Under the pieces are notes generated by a model. The model was given only the letters and a program-made list of their open reading frames with translations. It was not told where the DNA came from and did not search any database. Source: a virus. Taken from it: a stretch of 23,734 nt of DNA. Below are positions 15,573-22,343 of the stretch, piece by piece (position 1 is the first letter of the stretch; each line of letters begins with the position of its first letter). The position numbers and the translations under genes were made by a program. Location of the stretch: positions 1-23,734 of IMG/VR virus record IMGVR_UViG_3300044613_003558; one strand, 5' to 3'.

Positions 15573-15604
15573 AAAAAAGGGCCTTGGCCGACCAGAAAAG
15601 CCCT
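15573..15604 (-). terminator. Intrinsic terminator (minus strand) ending the primase operon
   Basis: On the minus strand the arms are AGGGCTTT (15604-15597) and AAGGCCCT (15585-15578), giving 8 pairs with one G-U, an 11-base loop and then a run of five more Ts (15577-15573). This is the form of a Rho-independent terminator. It lies downstream of the primase gene and upstream of the helicase gene, so it would separate the replication transcript from the helicase-packaging transcript, which would then need its own promoter. Confidence 0.6.
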
Positions 15605-15639
15605 GCACTGCTAGGGGATTTCATGGGCGTGCCCTCCCC

Positions 15640-15822
15640 TTGAGAGACCTTGAGAGACCTGAAACAGGTACCCCAACACCTAGTCTCTCACCGCAAGACC
15701 TTGTGCTGCATACACTTACGCTCATTTTGCCCCCTGTGAGAGCTGAGAGACCAGCCCCAAACTCCGAGGAGCCTCGCAAAAGTTCCCGTGCGCGCGCGTA
15801 CTCGCGCGCCTCAGGTCTCTCA
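15640..15822. repeat. Array of TGAGAGACCT-like words (iteron/operator candidate)
   Basis: Six copies or near copies occur in about 180 bp of non-coding DNA. Two are perfect tandem copies TGAGAGACCT at 15641 and 15651. A reversed TGAGAGACTA is at 15681-15690, a partial TGAGAG at 15737, TGAGAGACCA at 15744 and a reversed perfect copy at 15813-15822. Both orientations are used, and the array sits next to the primase gene, so binding sites for an initiator (origin iterons) or a repressor are both possible. Confidence 0.7.
15792..15809. other. Perfect GC hairpin within the repeat array region
   Basis: Arms GCGCGCG (15792-15798) and CGCGCGC (15803-15809) are separated by TACT. The stretch is alternating purine-pyrimidine. 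It lies between two of the repeat words and 28 bases past the primase stop. No U-tract follows directly on either strand, so it is not a standard terminator. Alternatively it is only a product of high GC. Confidence 0.4.
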
Positions 15823-15837
15823 CCTCTCCCACCGCGA

Positions 15838-17730
15838 TCAGAACGGCACGCCATCAGACCCCTCCTCCCGGATGTCGAGCAGCACGACGTCTGGATCCCA
15901 GATCAGCCGGCCGCCTTTGGTCACCTTCCACGCGGTGCGCTGAAGCCGGCCTTTGCGGTCGTCCGCGATCTGGCCGTCCTTCGACTTGAGCCGGAAGTTG
16001 AACTTGTCGCTCGTGCAGTCGCAGCGGCTGAGGGCCACGCCGATTTCCTTGGCGAACCTGAAATTTTGGAAGCCGGCCGGGAGCGAGTTCTGGACGGTCA
16101 TCAAGCCTTCGGTCGTCAGCCAGACCTCCCCTTGATGAACGAACGGCTGGTTCTGGCTGATGGCGTCGTCGCGCGGCAGGTCGAGGCTGGCCTGCACCAT
16201 CAGGCGCTGCACAAGGACCGTCAGGCTGATCTCGACCGCGCCGCCGTATCCAATGTCCACCCGCTCGACAAGTCGCAGCAGGCGCGAGAAGAGGCCGTCT
16301 GGCGCGAGCCAAACGCTCGACCGCATCGTCCCGATGTTGAGCTGGAGTCCGTCGGCGATGCGCGCGGCGAACTTGCTGTGTTCGCGTAGGTTCTCGATCG
16401 CGCCGACCTTCACCTGCCCGGCCATCGTGTACAGGACGTGGTCCCCGTTGTCGCCGCCGAAGCGCACGAGGCGCAGAAACGCCTTGTGCTTGGGAATGTC
16501 GAGCGTCTCATTGACGATCGCGAACGCGGCGGCGACGAGCTGGTCGGCTTCGACTTGGGCTGGCTGGGCGGACGGGACGACGGGCGCGTTGATCGGTTCG
16601 CCCTTCTCGTCGACCGCGATCTGGAGGATCGGCTGTTCACGGACGGTGGCGCGCACGGCTTCGAGCTCGTCGAGCGTGGCGTCCAGTTGATCCATGCGCA
16701 TGGAGTTCGCGATCTCGTCGGTGCGCTCCTGAAGTTTCTTGTCGTTGTGCTGCTTGCGTGCCTTGGCGATCGTGCGCGTCAGCTTCTCGGCGTTGAAGTC
16801 CTTGCGATCCATGGACCCGCCGTGCTTGCGGCGGTGTGCGATGAGTACGTCGCAGATCTCTTGATCCTCCCACCCGTCGTAGCTGACCAGGCGTGACGCG
16901 AGCGACATGTCGTACTCGGAGTCGGACTTGAACTTCTTGGTGCGGTGCCACACGGCGTGGAAGTTCAGGTCGTGCGCGAGAAGGACGTCGAGCTTGGCCG
17001 ATGGCTTGACATCGAGGTCGATCGCCAGCGGATGCAGGACCTCGACCTTGGTGATGGACCGCGGCTTGGCGGCGAAGTCGTCGAAGTCGGACGGGTTGTA
17101 GCGCGGGATCGGATCGAAGGGCGTCGATGCGACGGCGAGTCGCGGCGGCGTGTACTTGTGGTTCAGCGTGCCGGGTAGCCGGAGGATGCGCGAGAGGTCG
17201 TACGTGTTGTCGACCGTGTAGTCGGCGACCTTCCGCACGAATTGCTGGAAGCCCTCGACGATGGCCTGCGCGCGCGAACGCTCCTCGTCGGTCTCGAGGA
17301 TCCACGGTTCCTTGAACAGCCACCAGCCGTGGATGCCGCCGCCAGTCGTGTTGATGATGCTGGGCTTGAGCGGGAGGTGCATGACGACGTCGACGATCTT
17401 CTTCATCTCGGTCGGCAGTCCGGCCTTGCCGTGCTGCTCGTTCTTGACGTCCATGTCGATCCAGATCCCGCCGATGACGGACGCGGACCGCACGCTTCCG
17501 CGCGCGAACTCCGGCGCGGACTTGGCGTCTTCGCGCGCCTTGACTTCATCGTGCAGGGCGCAGGTGAAGTAGGTATTGCACTTGTGGTGGTGCTTGGCGG
17601 CGAACTCGGCGGCGGCGTCGATGCTGGTGAACCAGTGCGCGCGCTTGCCGGATTCTTGCCAGATGACCAGCTTGTGCTGTTCGGATACGGAGTCGCCGAA
17701 GATGGCGTGCAGGAAGGAGGCGGAGTCCAT
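15838..17730 (-). CDS. Primase, RepB-like archaeo-eukaryotic primase (AEP) type
   Basis: 630 residues from ATG 17730 (MDSASFLHAIFGDS). The frame is open to 17877 but the extra residues are low-complexity. No ribosome site is obvious. AEP landmarks are 'GGIWIDMDVK' (Asp92, Asp94), 'SIINTTGGGIHGWWLFKEPW' (His134) and 'SRILRLPGTLNHK' (180-192), as in RepB-type and phage/plasmid primases. The C-terminal 400 residues include 'YDMSLASRLVSYDGWEDQEICDVL' (a helical element often following AEP domains) and a further beta-rich part. No Walker A is present, so it lacks the fused helicase seen in P4-type proteins. It would make primers for replication. It lies between the Cys-cluster gene and the repeat-rich non-coding gap. 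Confidence 0.78.
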   Translation of the reverse strand: MDSASFLHAIFGDSVSEQHKLVIWQESGKRAHWFTSIDAAAEFAAKHHHKCNTYFTCALHDEVKAREDAKSAPEFARGSVRSASVIGGIWIDMDVKNEQHGKAGLPTEMKKIVDVVMHLPLKPSIINTTGGGIHGWWLFKEPWILETDEERSRAQAIVEGFQQFVRKVADYTVDNTYDLSRILRLPGTLNHKYTPPRLAVASTPFDPIPRYNPSDFDDFAAKPRSITKVEVLHPLAIDLDVKPSAKLDVLLAHDLNFHAVWHRTKKFKSDSEYDMSLASRLVSYDGWEDQEICDVLIAHRRKHGGSMDRKDFNAEKLTRTIAKARKQHNDKKLQERTDEIANSMRMDQLDATLDELEAVRATVREQPILQIAVDEKGEPINAPVVPSAQPAQVEADQLVAAAFAIVNETLDIPKHKAFLRLVRFGGDNGDHVLYTMAGQVKVGAIENLREHSKFAARIADGLQLNIGTMRSSVWLAPDGLFSRLLRLVERVDIGYGGAVEISLTVLVQRLMVQASLDLPRDDAISQNQPFVHQGEVWLTTEGLMTVQNSLPAGFQNFRFAKEIGVALSRCDCTSDKFNFRLKSKDGQIADDRKGRLQRTAWKVTKGGRLIWDPDVVLLDIREEGSDGVPF

Positions 17731-17794
17731 GGCGGAGCGAGCGTGCGCGAGAGAAAGCGCACGAGAGAGAGGGACGGTGCGGAGCGTGGATGGA

Positions 17795-17828
17795 GGAGCC
17801 ACGCTCGTGGTTGGCCGAGCGTGGCTCC
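17795..17828. other. Perfect 13-bp inverted repeat in the primase leader
   Basis: Arms GGAGCCACGCTCG (17795-17807) and CGAGCGTGGCTCC (17816-17828) with an 8-base loop make a very stable hairpin. The minus strand has no U-tract after it. On the plus strand a GTTTCG follows. The word GAGCGTG recurs at 17782 and 17739. It lies in the 159-base gap before the primase and could be a transcript-stabilising or attenuating hairpin or a protein-binding site. Confidence 0.55.
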
Positions 17829-17856
17829 GTTTCGAATCTAGCGGCGGTCGTCGAGA

Positions 17857-17877
17857 TTGTGCAGGCGTGCTGCACAA
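17857..17877. promoter_or_regulatory. Short dyad (TTGTGCAG/CTGCACAA), possible operator
   Basis: Perfect 8-bp arms TTGTGCAG (17857-17864) and CTGCACAA (17870-17877) with a 5-base spacer begin 13 bases past the stop of the Cys-cluster gene. The 21-bp overall size is typical of a dimeric repressor operator, and it is also a potential small RNA hairpin. Confidence 0.4.
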
Positions 17878-17889
17878 ACGCCACGGGCC

Positions 17890-18660
17890 TCAGTCGATCT
17901 CGCCGTCGTCGTTCCCGTCCACGAGAACATGTCGTCCGGCGGCGGCGACGATGGCGGAGGCGATGGCGGAGGAGATGACCTGCGAGACGGTGGCCGCGGC
18001 GGCGAGCTCCGCCTGGTCGAGCGGTCGCACAAAGGCGAACGCGATCTCGGAGTAGGTCTGGCCGGCCTTGTTCTGTGTCTTCTTGAGCTGGAGCTTGGTG
18101 ACTACCGACTGGATCGTGTGGCCGGCGTTCACGAGCGTCATCATGTACGTCGTGAACGCCTTCTTGCTCGAGCGCGGGATCTTCAGCAGGTTCGGCATGC
18201 GGTTCGAGCCGACGAAGCAGTAGACCTCGGAGAACTCCTTGCAGTCCGAGCCCTTGCCGCCCTTGCGATCGGAGCCGAGCTTCGACCACGGGCACGCGAT
18301 GCACTGGTGGACGCCTTCCCCGTCCGGGCTGCCGGTGTCGACGTTGTTGCCGATGCCGGTGCGGCCGTCGATCGAGGAGCAGTCGGGCGCGGTGCCAAGC
18401 GGTCCGTCGTTCTGGCGGTACCACGAGCGCATCGACGGCCGCGTGGCGGAGATCACGCACTCGATCTCCTTCAAGTTCTCTTCGCCGTTCAGGCCGCCTT
18501 CGACGGTGAAGGCGGTGATGCCGCCCGGCGGGACCTTGATCTTGGGGAGTTGGTAGAGGACGACGCCGGCGTCGAACATCGACTGGAGCGTGGCGGCCGA
18601 TTCCTTGGAGGCGAGGACGGCGATGGCGGAGGACGTGGACTTCGCGAGTTCTTTCGACAT
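17890..18660 (-). CDS. Cys-cluster phage protein with acidic tail, possible DNA-binding role
   Basis: 256 residues from ATG 18660. Cysteines lie at 68, 94, 120, 123, 140 and 148, with the group 'PDCSSIDG' (C94), 'QCIACPWSKLGS' (C120, C123) and 'GKGSDCKEF' (C140), plausible as a Cys4 zinc site. 'RSWYRQNDGPLGT' and 'LKIPRSSKKAFTTYMMTLVNAG' match a pattern I recall from many unnamed phage proteins. The C-terminus 'VDGNDDGEID' is acidic, as in several single-stranded DNA-binding proteins. It lies between a helicase/coiled-coil pair and the primase. A binding protein for replication is a reasonable guess, but no fold is recognised. Confidence 0.6.
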   Translation of the reverse strand: MSKELAKSTSSAIAVLASKESAATLQSMFDAGVVLYQLPKIKVPPGGITAFTVEGGLNGEENLKEIECVISATRPSMRSWYRQNDGPLGTAPDCSSIDGRTGIGNNVDTGSPDGEGVHQCIACPWSKLGSDRKGGKGSDCKEFSEVYCFVGSNRMPNLLKIPRSSKKAFTTYMMTLVNAGHTIQSVVTKLQLKKTQNKAGQTYSEIAFAFVRPLDQAELAAAATVSQVISSAIASAIVAAAGRHVLVDGNDDGEID

Positions 18661-18692
18661 GTCAGGTTTCTTTCTTCGGTTGTTGGAGGGCG

Positions 18693-19172
18693 TCAGCCCT
18701 TGAGGTTCCGCATGGCGCGGGCACTGGCCGACTCGGCCTTGGTGTTCGCCATCATGCGGAGTTCGGTCTTCTGGAAGATGCTGAGCTTGTCCGCGAGATC
18801 CGGCGGCAGCTTCTCGCCGTTGGCGAGGAGTTCGCGCACGGTCGCTTGCAGCGTGTTCGAGTTGACGGTTTCCTTGACGAGATCGTCGAAGCCCGTGGCC
18901 TTCAGCGCGGCGATCAGTGACTGGGTATCGACGCCTTGCTTGCGCCAGACGATGAACGGCTGCTGGGTATACACGGTGACGGACTCGCCGTCGACGGTGA
19001 TGGGGAGCGACGAGAGTCCGGCGGCGAGGAGGTCTGTGGAGACAATCTCGGCGAGCTGGTCTCGCTCTTCTTCCATTCGATCGAGTTGACCCTTGAGTCC
19101 TTCGATGTCGAGCTTGAGCCTGACGAAGCGACGAACGGCGTCGAGGTCGAGGTTGTGTGTGTTGTGTGTCAT
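18693..19172 (-). CDS. Coiled-coil protein of unknown function in the replication operon
   Basis: 159 residues from ATG 19172, overlapping the helicase stop (ATGA), so probably translationally coupled. Residues about 10-45 are a charged coiled coil ('VRRFVRLKLDIEGLKGQLDRMEEERDQL'). A short beta section 'VTVDGESVTVYTQQPFIVWRK' follows, then a mostly helical C-terminus 'LADKLSIFQKTELRMMANTKAESASARAMRNLKG'. The layout resembles small phage proteins often beside helicase and recombination genes, but I cannot name a function. No nuclease or ATPase motif is visible. Confidence 0.6.
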   Translation of the reverse strand: MTHNTHNLDLDAVRRFVRLKLDIEGLKGQLDRMEEERDQLAEIVSTDLLAAGLSSLPITVDGESVTVYTQQPFIVWRKQGVDTQSLIAALKATGFDDLVKETVNSNTLQATVRELLANGEKLPPDLADKLSIFQKTELRMMANTKAESASARAMRNLKG

Positions 19173-20557
19173 GCCTTGAGCTTTTTTCTCTTGTTGTCCT
19201 GAGCTTGCTGGAGTCGTTGGACGACGGCTTCGACGACGCTGGCCTTGCGATGCAGGGCGGAGTAGATCGCCGAGTCGATGGTGTCGCGCGCGATGAAGTG
19301 GTAGTAGCTGACCGAGCGCGATTGGCCGGGACGGTGGATGCGCGCGAGGGCCTGCTGGTAGTCGCCCAGCGAGTGCGACACAGAGTAGAAGACGCAGTGG
19401 GCCGCGCGCGTGAGGTCCACGCCTTCGGCCCCGGCGCGGATCTGGACGGCGAGGACGCGCGCGTGGCCGTCCTTCCACATCGGATGCTCCTTGCGATCGC
19501 CGGACAGTTCAAGGGAGTTGGTGCCGACCTCGCGCGCGGCGTGGTGTACGGCTTCGAGGTCGCGCCGAAATCGGCAGAAGACGGCCACGGGTTCGTCGCC
19601 GAGGTCTTCGAGTAGTTCGACCAGGCGGTCGCGCTTGGCGGTGTGGAGGTCTTGGATGGCGTTCGTGGAGGCTTCGTAGTCCAGCGGCTGGACGGTGACG
19701 AAGCCGGAGGTGATCTGCTGAAGGCGCGTGGTCTTAACGAGTGCGTTCGCCATGTCGACGACGCCGGCCTCGAGTTCGACGGCGATGTCGAGTTCCGTTG
19801 AAGCGTAGAGCTGTCGCACGCTGGCCGGCAGGTCGACCTCGACGTCGGTGTGAATGGCGTCGGGGAGCGTGAGGACGGAGCGGTCGACTTGGAACGTGAC
19901 TTGTCCCATCCGGCGCGCGAGGTCGTCTTGGCGCTGGAAGCCGCAGATCTTGGGGAATCCTCCGCGCGTGTCGACGGTGGCGTAGTACGCGCGGAATCGC
20001 ACGAACGACGAGCCAAAGATCGCCGGGTCGATGAGGCGCATCTGGGCGAAGATATCGAGTGGCGAGTGCGGCATGGGCGTGCCGGTGAGGGCGAGCACGC
20101 GCGCGGCGTTCTTGGCGATGTCGGCCGCGGCCTTCGAGGCTCGGCCGGTGTGGGACTTGGCTCGGTGTGATTCGTCGAAGACGACGAGGTCGAAGCGCGC
20201 GTCGCACAGCGTCTTGAAGAGCGGCGGCCGCCAGATGCTGTCCCAGTTGGTGACGAACACCTTGTAGGTCTGCGTGGTCGAGCGCAGCTCGCGCCGGAGC
20301 TGCTCGGTCTTCTTCGCGACTGATCCTTCGAGCGCGATGACTTGGGCATCGAGATCGAATCGTGCGGCGTTCTTGGCCCACGCTCCATCGGTGACGACGC
20401 CGAGTGGTGCGACGACGAGCACGCGCGCGGCGTTGATGCGTCGGCGGATCTCGAGGGCCATGCGCGTCTTGCCCGTGCCCATTCCGCAGGCGAGCAGAGT
20501 GCCGCGCCGTGCGAGCGCGAACTCAACGGCGTCAACTTGATGCGGCCAGAGGGTCAC
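19169..20557 (-). CDS. SNF2-like superfamily 2 helicase/ATPase
   Basis: 462 residues. The GTG at 20557 overlaps the upstream stop in GTGA. Motif I GMGTGKT (25-31), 'FDESH' (DESH 128-131), motif III 'LALTGTPMPHSPLDI' (158-163) and the C-terminal 'GAEGVDLTRA' with 'QQALARIHRPGQS' (motif VI) give a complete SNF2/RapA-type ATPase. The size, about 460, matches phage DEAD/SNF2 proteins. Such proteins remodel or translocate along DNA and some help replication start or recombination. It forms an overlapping operon with the XRE-like gene upstream and the coiled-coil gene downstream. Confidence 0.88.
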   Translation of the reverse strand: MTLWPHQVDAVEFALARRGTLLACGMGTGKTRMALEIRRRINAARVLVVAPLGVVTDGAWAKNAARFDLDAQVIALEGSVAKKTEQLRRELRSTTQTYKVFVTNWDSIWRPPLFKTLCDARFDLVVFDESHRAKSHTGRASKAAADIAKNAARVLALTGTPMPHSPLDIFAQMRLIDPAIFGSSFVRFRAYYATVDTRGGFPKICGFQRQDDLARRMGQVTFQVDRSVLTLPDAIHTDVEVDLPASVRQLYASTELDIAVELEAGVVDMANALVKTTRLQQITSGFVTVQPLDYEASTNAIQDLHTAKRDRLVELLEDLGDEPVAVFCRFRRDLEAVHHAAREVGTNSLELSGDRKEHPMWKDGHARVLAVQIRAGAEGVDLTRAAHCVFYSVSHSLGDYQQALARIHRPGQSRSVSYYHFIARDTIDSAIYSALHRKASVVEAVVQRLQQAQDNKRKKLKA

Positions 20558-20958
20558 GACTGCTGGGCCTTCAACTCGGCGATCATCGACATGATGTCGT
20601 CGAGCACTTCGCGGATCTTGGCTTCGTCATTCGGCGGCACTTCGACCGGCGCTGCTTGAATGGCGGCGAATGGATCGACGCGCACCAGCCGCGGCAGCGG
20701 CACGCCGTAGGCTTTTGAGAGCACGGGCACGAACTCGGACGTCGGCTTGCTTTGCTCGGTCTCGTAGTTGCGCAGCGTCGCGCCGGAGATTGACCAGCCA
20801 AGCTGGTCGATGCGCTCGACCATCCGGTCGATGGTGATCATCTGTTGCCGGCGCGCGGCAAACAGGGCCGAGCCGTCGATGTCGACGGGCGGAGCGCCGA
20901 ACGGCCGGCGGCCGCGTCGGATCCGGCCAGCGGCCGGAGGTTGTTGGTGGGGTTCCAT
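20554..20958 (-). CDS. XRE-family helix-turn-helix DNA-binding protein
   Basis: 134 residues from ATG 20958. The frame extends to a TTG at 21018 but this would enter the divergent control region. After a Pro/Arg-rich N-terminus, residues 30-90 carry an XRE-like HTH: 'RRQQMITIDRMVERIDQLGW', 'SISGATLRNYETEQSKPTSE', then 'VPVLSKAYGVPLPRLVR'. The pattern 'A..R..e...S..tl...G.' is typical, though the first helix is longer than usual. The rest is a helical tail 'KIREVLDDIMSMIAELKAQQS'. Being the first gene of the minus-strand operon and divergent from the plus-strand block, it likely regulates the region between them. Lysis/lysogeny repressor is possible, but no integrase is seen. Confidence 0.7.
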   Translation of the reverse strand: MEPHQQPPAAGRIRRGRRPFGAPPVDIDGSALFAARRQQMITIDRMVERIDQLGWSISGATLRNYETEQSKPTSEFVPVLSKAYGVPLPRLVRVDPFAAIQAAPVEVPPNDEAKIREVLDDIMSMIAELKAQQS

Positions 20959-21162
20959 GGCCCCGAATGTGGCCGGAACTTGCTTCCAAACCTGCCGCAA
21001 AGTAGGGTCAATTTGCAACTTCGACCGTAATCCCTTCCGCGCAAACGACTTACGACGGCTGGATATTTGGGATTAATCTGGACAGAATCTATCGGCCGTG
21101 GTCGAATATCTCCATGTCGCCGATGCAACGGCGGCCCGACCAGACCGACCAAGGAGCAAGCC
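20959..21162. promoter_or_regulatory. Divergent intergenic control region
   Basis: The 204-bp gap between the divergent XRE-like and plus-strand genes is less GC-rich than its surroundings. It has an inverted repeat TAATCCC (21028-21034)/GGGATTA (21069-21075) with 34 bases between, the palindrome GATTAATC (21071-21078) and a possible plus promoter TGGACA (21079) -17 bases- TCGAAT (21102). No promoter of good quality was seen for the minus strand. The XRE protein is the obvious candidate binder. Confidence 0.5.
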
Positions 21163-21165
21163 ATG
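21140..21165 (+). promoter_or_regulatory. Conserved leader 1 (AAGGAG ribosome site)
   Basis: GACCAAGGAGCAAGCC precedes ATG 21163, with AAGGAG at 21151-21156 and 6 bases to the start. Near-identical words precede the next three genes, so this leader is repeated rather than incidental. Confidence 0.7.
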
Positions 21166-21645
21166 AAGACCACGACCAAGAACCTCGACCAAGCCTACAA
21201 CGCCCTCTACGAAGTCACCTCGACCCTGACCGTCATCGGCGAGATGACGCTGGGTAGCAACGACGAGGCCTTTACGGTCGCCTTCGTCGGCGAGCAGGCC
21301 AACTGGTCCTCGATCCAAGTCGCCATCGACACCGCGACCGTGATCTGCGGCTTGACCTACGAGGCGGCCAAGGAAATCGAGGAGCACTCGGCCGAGCTTG
21401 AGTGGGAGCATCAGTGGACGAGCGTGAGGGCTGGTCGGCAGTGGGTGCTGGTCAAGTCCTCCAACCGCGCCGCCCGTTTCGCGGCGAACTATGAGCGTAC
21501 GGGCATCGCCCTCGAAACGATGGTGCGTCGCGCTCGGTACATGAAGACTCCCATCGTCGCGCACCTCGACGCCGATGCCATCGAATGGTCGGCCGTGAAG
21601 GCCGAGATCGTCGCCATCGAAGCCAAGGCCGCTGACATCTTCTGA
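21163..21645 (+). CDS. Unknown protein, first gene of plus-strand operon
   Basis: 160 residues. ATG 21163 is fixed by the AAGGAG leader. The longer frame back to 21067 would cross the control region, so it was not used. The product (MKTTTKNLDQAYNALYEVTST...) has alternating helices and strands, 'NWSSIQVAIDTATVICGL', an acidic segment 'EIEEHSAELEWEHQW' and a final 'IVAIEAKAADIF'. No signal peptide, membrane segment or known motif is visible, and I do not recognise the family. As leading gene of a putative early operon, host-directed function (takeover or anti-defence) is a possibility only. Confidence 0.65.
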   Translation: MKTTTKNLDQAYNALYEVTSTLTVIGEMTLGSNDEAFTVAFVGEQANWSSIQVAIDTATVICGLTYEAAKEIEEHSAELEWEHQWTSVRAGRQWVLVKSSNRAARFAANYERTGIALETMVRRARYMKTPIVAHLDADAIEWSAVKAEIVAIEAKAADIF

Positions 21646-21660
21646 TCCATCCCGACCACC

Positions 21661-21679
21661 GACCAAGGAGCAAGCCATG
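21661..21679 (+). promoter_or_regulatory. Conserved leader 2 (GACCAAGGAGCAAGCC)
   Basis: GACCAAGGAGCAAGCCATGA matches leader 1 exactly across 16 bases. AAGGAG (21665-21670) is 6 bases from ATG 21677. Confidence 0.7.
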
Positions 21680-21937
21680 AACACCTACAAGCTGAAGTAC
21701 GACCTGATCCCCTTCCACGACGATGCCGAGCTGGTGCGCATCGTCATCCGCTCGAAGCCCGGCAGCGCGTGCCGGCGCGAGTGGACGATCGGCCACGCTC
21801 GCCGCGGCTCGCCGCGCCTGACGGCCTTCCGCGAGCGCGTGGACGCGATGCGCTCGGCCCGTCAGATGACTGTCGAAGACCGCTCCAAGCTGCTGGCCGT
21901 CGTGTGGAGTGACCTGCAACCGCTGTCCGTGAACTGA
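21677..21937 (+). CDS. Small basic protein of unknown function
   Basis: 86 residues with several Arg-rich stretches ('RSKPGSACRREWTIGHARRG', 'AFRERVDAMRSARQMT'). It begins MNTYKLKYDLIPFHDDAELVR and ends 'SDLQPLSVN'. No known motif was recognised. Basic charge and small size would fit nucleic-acid contact or a host-protein partner, but neither is shown. Start fixed by the conserved leader. Confidence 0.6.
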   Translation: MNTYKLKYDLIPFHDDAELVRIVIRSKPGSACRREWTIGHARRGSPRLTAFRERVDAMRSARQMTVEDRSKLLAVVWSDLQPLSVN

Positions 21938-21959
21938 CCAACCAAGGAGACAAGCCATG
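21938..21959 (+). promoter_or_regulatory. Conserved leader 3 (CCAAGGAGACAAGCC)
   Basis: CCAACCAAGGAGACAAGCC differs from leader 1 by an inserted A and a few bases. AAGGAG (21944-21949) lies 7 bases from ATG 21957. It occupies the whole 19-base gap. Confidence 0.65.
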
Positions 21960-22316
21960 AAGAAGCTGACCAAGGAAACCATCGAGTGCCTCCACGACCG
22001 CTTTGCCCAGATCGAGGCCAACATCCTCGAGGAGGGCAAGAACCACGGCGAAGAGGCCCAAGCCGAGTGCGCCGAGAGCTGGCAGAGCACGCTTGAGGAG
22101 CTCGGCGAGTTGATCGCCGATCCGACGCAGGAGTTGCTCTCGAAGCTCGATGCCGCGGCCGAGGAACTGGAACTCTACGAGGAAGCCTACACGGGCGTGC
22201 GTCGTGACCTTCGCGCGGCACGCCGCATCGAGGACAAGCGCGACTGGGACGCCTTCATCGCCGCCGGCGGCGACCCGAACTCGGTCGTCGTGTTCACTTG
22301 CCGCTTCGCCCGCTGA
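21957..22316 (+). CDS. Acidic helical protein of unknown function
   Basis: 119 residues, acidic and mostly helical (MKKLTKETIECLHDRFAQ, 'EEAQAECAESWQSTLEEL', 'LDAAAEELELYEEAY'). The C-terminal 35 residues, 'DLRAARRIEDKRDWDAFIAAGG' and 'NSVVVFTCRFAR', look like a separate short segment. A coiled-coil tendency suggests self-association or protein binding. No enzymatic motif or DNA-binding pattern was seen. Start fixed by the leader. Confidence 0.6.
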   Translation: MKKLTKETIECLHDRFAQIEANILEEGKNHGEEAQAECAESWQSTLEELGELIADPTQELLSKLDAAAEELELYEEAYTGVRRDLRAARRIEDKRDWDAFIAAGGDPNSVVVFTCRFAR

Positions 22317-22343
22317 TCCATCGACCAAGGAGCCACCGCAATG
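22317..22343 (+). promoter_or_regulatory. Conserved leader 4 (CCAAGGAGCCACCGCA)
   Basis: TCCATCGACCAAGGAGCCACCGCA precedes ATG 22341. AAGGAG (22327-22332) is 8 bases upstream. The TCCATC just before it also occurs before leader 2, so the homology extends into the spacer. Confidence 0.65.

Larger units (their letters stand above)
15482..15837. other. 356-bp non-coding region between helicase and primase genes
   Basis: No convincing ORF was found here. It contains the parS-like palindrome (15496), a minus-strand terminator (15573-15604), the TGAGAGACCT repeat array (15640-15822) and a GC hairpin (15792-15809). A promoter for the helicase-packaging operon should lie between the terminator and the helicase start, but no clear -35/-10 pair is visible. 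Together these make it the best candidate replication origin or main operator region in the window. Confidence 0.55.

Noticed and set aside
15640-15822. CRISPR array
   Set aside because: The repeats are only 8-10 bases, occur in both orientations and lack regular spacers.
15640-15822. GAGACC sites explained only as a restriction target
   Set aside because: The shared word is longer than GAGACC and is clustered in one gap, so a binding-site array fits better, though this was not tested genome-wide.
15621-15854. A 77-codon minus-strand frame in the repeat-rich gap
   Set aside because: It consists mostly of translated repeats and Arg/Gly-rich sequence and overlaps the primase stop. Taken as non-coding.
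17857-19089. A 410-codon plus-strand frame
   Set aside because: Antisense to the Cys-cluster and coiled-coil genes, with biased composition and no motif.
17890-20535. An 881-codon minus-strand frame spanning three genes
   Set aside because: Only its final 256 codons are the Cys-cluster protein. The upstream part is a Ser/Arg/Pro-rich shadow of the helicase and coiled-coil genes.
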